From assembly GCF_030269545.1 (NCBI RefSeq), contig NZ_BSTN01000013.1, positions 124,001 to 188,000 on the forward strand: 64,000 nt of DNA. Reading direction: 5' to 3'. Of this stretch, positions 62,579 through 64,000 are shown one piece after another. The position numbers and the translations under genes were made by a program. The notes beneath the pieces were generated by a model, which saw only the letters and a program-made list of their open reading frames with translations, searched no databases and was not told where the DNA came from. Numbering within the stretch: position 1 is the first letter of the stretch; every line of letters starts with the position of its first letter. This DNA is from Actinomadura sp. NBRC 104425 (GTDB taxonomy: Bacteria > Actinomycetota > Actinomycetes > Streptosporangiales > Streptosporangiaceae).

Positions 62579-64000
62579 TCACATCCGGAAGACGCCGAAG
62601 CCCTCGGCCCCGGCCACGGGCGCGTTGTGGATCACCGACAGGCAGATGCCGAGGACGGTCCGCGTGTCACGCGGGTCGATCACCCCGTCGTCGTAGAGCC
62701 GCCCGGACAGGAAGAACGGCAGCGACTCCGCCTCGATCTGCGACTCGACCATCTCCCGCATGGCCCGGTCCTGCTCCTCGTCGTAGACCTGGCCGCGCGC
62801 CTCGGCGGCCTGCCGCGCCACGATCGACAGCACCCCGGCCAGCTGCTGCGGCCCCATCACCGCCGACTTGGCGCTCGGCCAGGTGAACAGGAAGCGCGGG
62901 TCGTACGCCCGGCCGCACATGCCGTAGTTGCCCGCCCCGTACGAGGCGCCCATGACGATCGAGATGTGCGGCACCCGGCTGTTGGCCACCGCGTTGATCA
63001 TGAGCGCGCCGTGCTTGATGATGCCGGCCTGCTCGTACTCCCTGCCGACCATGTAGCCGGTGGTGTTGTGCAGGAACAGCAGCGGCGTGTCCGTCTGGTT
63101 GGCCAGCTGGATGAACTGCGCCGCCTTCTGCGCCTCCTGGCTGAACAGCACGCCCTGCGCGTTGGCCAGGATCCCCACCGGGTACCCGTGCAGGCGCGCC
63201 CAGCCGGTCACCAGGCTGGCCCCGTACAGCGGCTTGAACTCGTCGAACTCCGAGCCGTCCACGATCCGCGCGATCACCTCCCGCGGGTCGAACGGCGTCC
63301 GCAGGTCCTCGGGGACGATGCCGGCCAGCTCCTCGGCGTCGTACAGCGGCTCGCGGACCGGCCCCGGCGCCGGCCCCAGCCTGCGGTGGTTGAGCCGCGC
63401 CACGATCTGCCGCCCCAGGCGCAGCGCGTCCGGCTCGTCCGCGGCCAGGTAGTCGGCCAGCCCGGACGTGCGCGCGTGCATCTCGGCGCCGCCCAGCTCT
63501 TCGTCGTCGGCCTCCTCCCCGGTGGCCATCTTCACCAGCGGCGGCCCGCCCAGGAACACCTTCGCCCGCTCCCGGACCATGACCACGTGGTCGCACATCC
63601 CCGGAATGTACGCCCCGCCCGCCGTGGAGTTGCCGAACACCAGCGCGATCGTGGGGATTCCGGCCGCCGACAGCCGGGTCAGGTCGCGGAACAGCCGCCC
63701 GCCCGGAATGAAGATCTCCTTCTGCGAGGGCAGGTCGGCGCCGCCCGACTCGACCAGGTTGATCAGCGGCAGCCGGTTCTCCAGCGCGATATCGGACGCC
63801 CGGAAGATCTTGCGCACCGTCCACGGGTTGCTGGCCCCGCCCCGGACCGTCGGATCATTGGCGACGATCATGCACTCGACGCCCTCGACGACCCCGATCC
63901 CGGTGACCACGCTCGCGCCGACGGGGAAATCGGTGCCCCATGCGGCCAGCGGGCTCAGCTCCAGGAACGGCGAGTCGGGGTCGAGCAGCAACTCGATCCG
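62579..64000 (-). CDS. Acyl-CoA carboxylase carboxyltransferase beta subunit (AccD1/MccB type), partial
   Basis: About 474 residues are visible; the N-terminus runs off the right edge. Just inside the edge the frame reads [20 protein letters not shown], which is usually 50-60 residues into the protein, so the TTG at 63991 is not the start. Crotonase-fold motifs are [36 protein letters not shown] and [20 protein letters not shown], all typical of methylcrotonyl-CoA carboxylase beta. It transfers carboxyl from biotin to acyl-CoA and is the first visible gene of the accD-accA-fadE run. Confidence 0.93.
   Translation of the reverse strand, partial: RIELLLDPDSPFLELSPLAAWGTDFPVGASVVTGIGVVEGVECMIVANDPTVRGGASNPWTVRKIFRASDIALENRLPLINLVESGGADLPSQKEIFIPGGRLFRDLTRLSAAGIPTIALVFGNSTAGGAYIPGMCDHVVMVRERAKVFLGGPPLVKMATGEEADDEELGGAEMHARTSGLADYLAADEPDALRLGRQIVARLNHRRLGPAPGPVREPLYDAEELAGIVPEDLRTPFDPREVIARIVDGSEFDEFKPLYGASLVTGWARLHGYPVGILANAQGVLFSQEAQKAAQFIQLANQTDTPLLFLHNTTGYMVGREYEQAGIIKHGALMINAVANSRVPHISIVMGASYGAGNYGMCGRAYDPRFLFTWPSAKSAVMGPQQLAGVLSIVARQAAEARGQVYDEEQDRAMREMVESQIEAESLPFFLSGRLYDDGVIDPRDTRTVLGICLSVIHNAPVAGAEGFGVFRM

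Overview
The window comes from a very GC-rich actinomycete, most likely a Streptosporangiales/Thermomonosporaceae-type organism (inference). Supporting signs are third-codon G/C almost everywhere, many GTG starts, long operons joined by 4-base ATGA/GTGA overlaps, Tat and lipoprotein exports, and actinobacterial families (GuaB1, CGNR regulator, PF04672 methyltransferase, paired LCP proteins, accD1-accA1-fadE). The two end genes run off the window.

Bases 1-12542 hold a sugar/polyol uptake and catabolism locus. One minus-strand operon runs from a solute-binding lipoprotein through two permeases, an ATPase, a DeoR repressor, a HAD phosphatase, a fused dihydroxyacetone-type kinase, an RpiB-type isomerase, a second ATPase, a 2-hydroxyacid dehydrogenase and an FGGY kinase. 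A second FGGY kinase is divergent. The pairing of a DhaK-DhaL kinase with an RpiB isomerase recalls tetritol (threitol/erythritol) pathways. Bases 12572-13472 carry two small hypothetical genes. Bases 13588-20025 are a complete-looking inositol operon (iolG-iolE-iolC-aldolase-iolB-iolD, no iolA) with a divergent GntR regulator at 20263. A GH4 phosphoglycosidase/PfkB kinase pair follows, then a small holin-like gene and a gluconate locus (FCD-GntR repressor, gluconokinase, GntP permease).

Bases 27159-42185 are mixed. They hold an unknown lipoprotein, a Tat-exported amidase, a ClpC-like unfoldase, an erythromycin-esterase-like protein, a methyltransferase with a coupled 40-codon ORF, a glycosyltransferase, two L,D-transpeptidases, a VC0807-like membrane protein, and a LysR/aminotransferase pair. 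A decayed LysR fragment lies at about 42400-42687. Three minus-strand tRNA genes (Trp-CCA, Ala-TGC, Gly-TCC) with unusual bodies follow at 43206-43576.

Bases 43673-57573 hold a hotdog thioesterase, a hypothetical protein, a CPA1 antiporter, a CGNR regulator, an orphan gmd with an apparent CTG start, an MFS exporter and LysR gene separated by a 5 x 14-bp tandem repeat, a double-domain Lrp regulator, guaB1 behind a structured leader, and two tandem LCP cell-wall ligases. The right end has an enolase-superfamily protein lacking the catalytic lysines, a frameshifted P-loop kinase, and an accD1-accA1-fadE type operon probably for leucine/methylcrotonyl-CoA breakdown.

The most unusual signals are the tRNA cluster, the guaB1 leader, the lysine-less enolase-like protein with its broken kinase partner, the phased repeats in the iol and polyol control regions, and the LysR relic.
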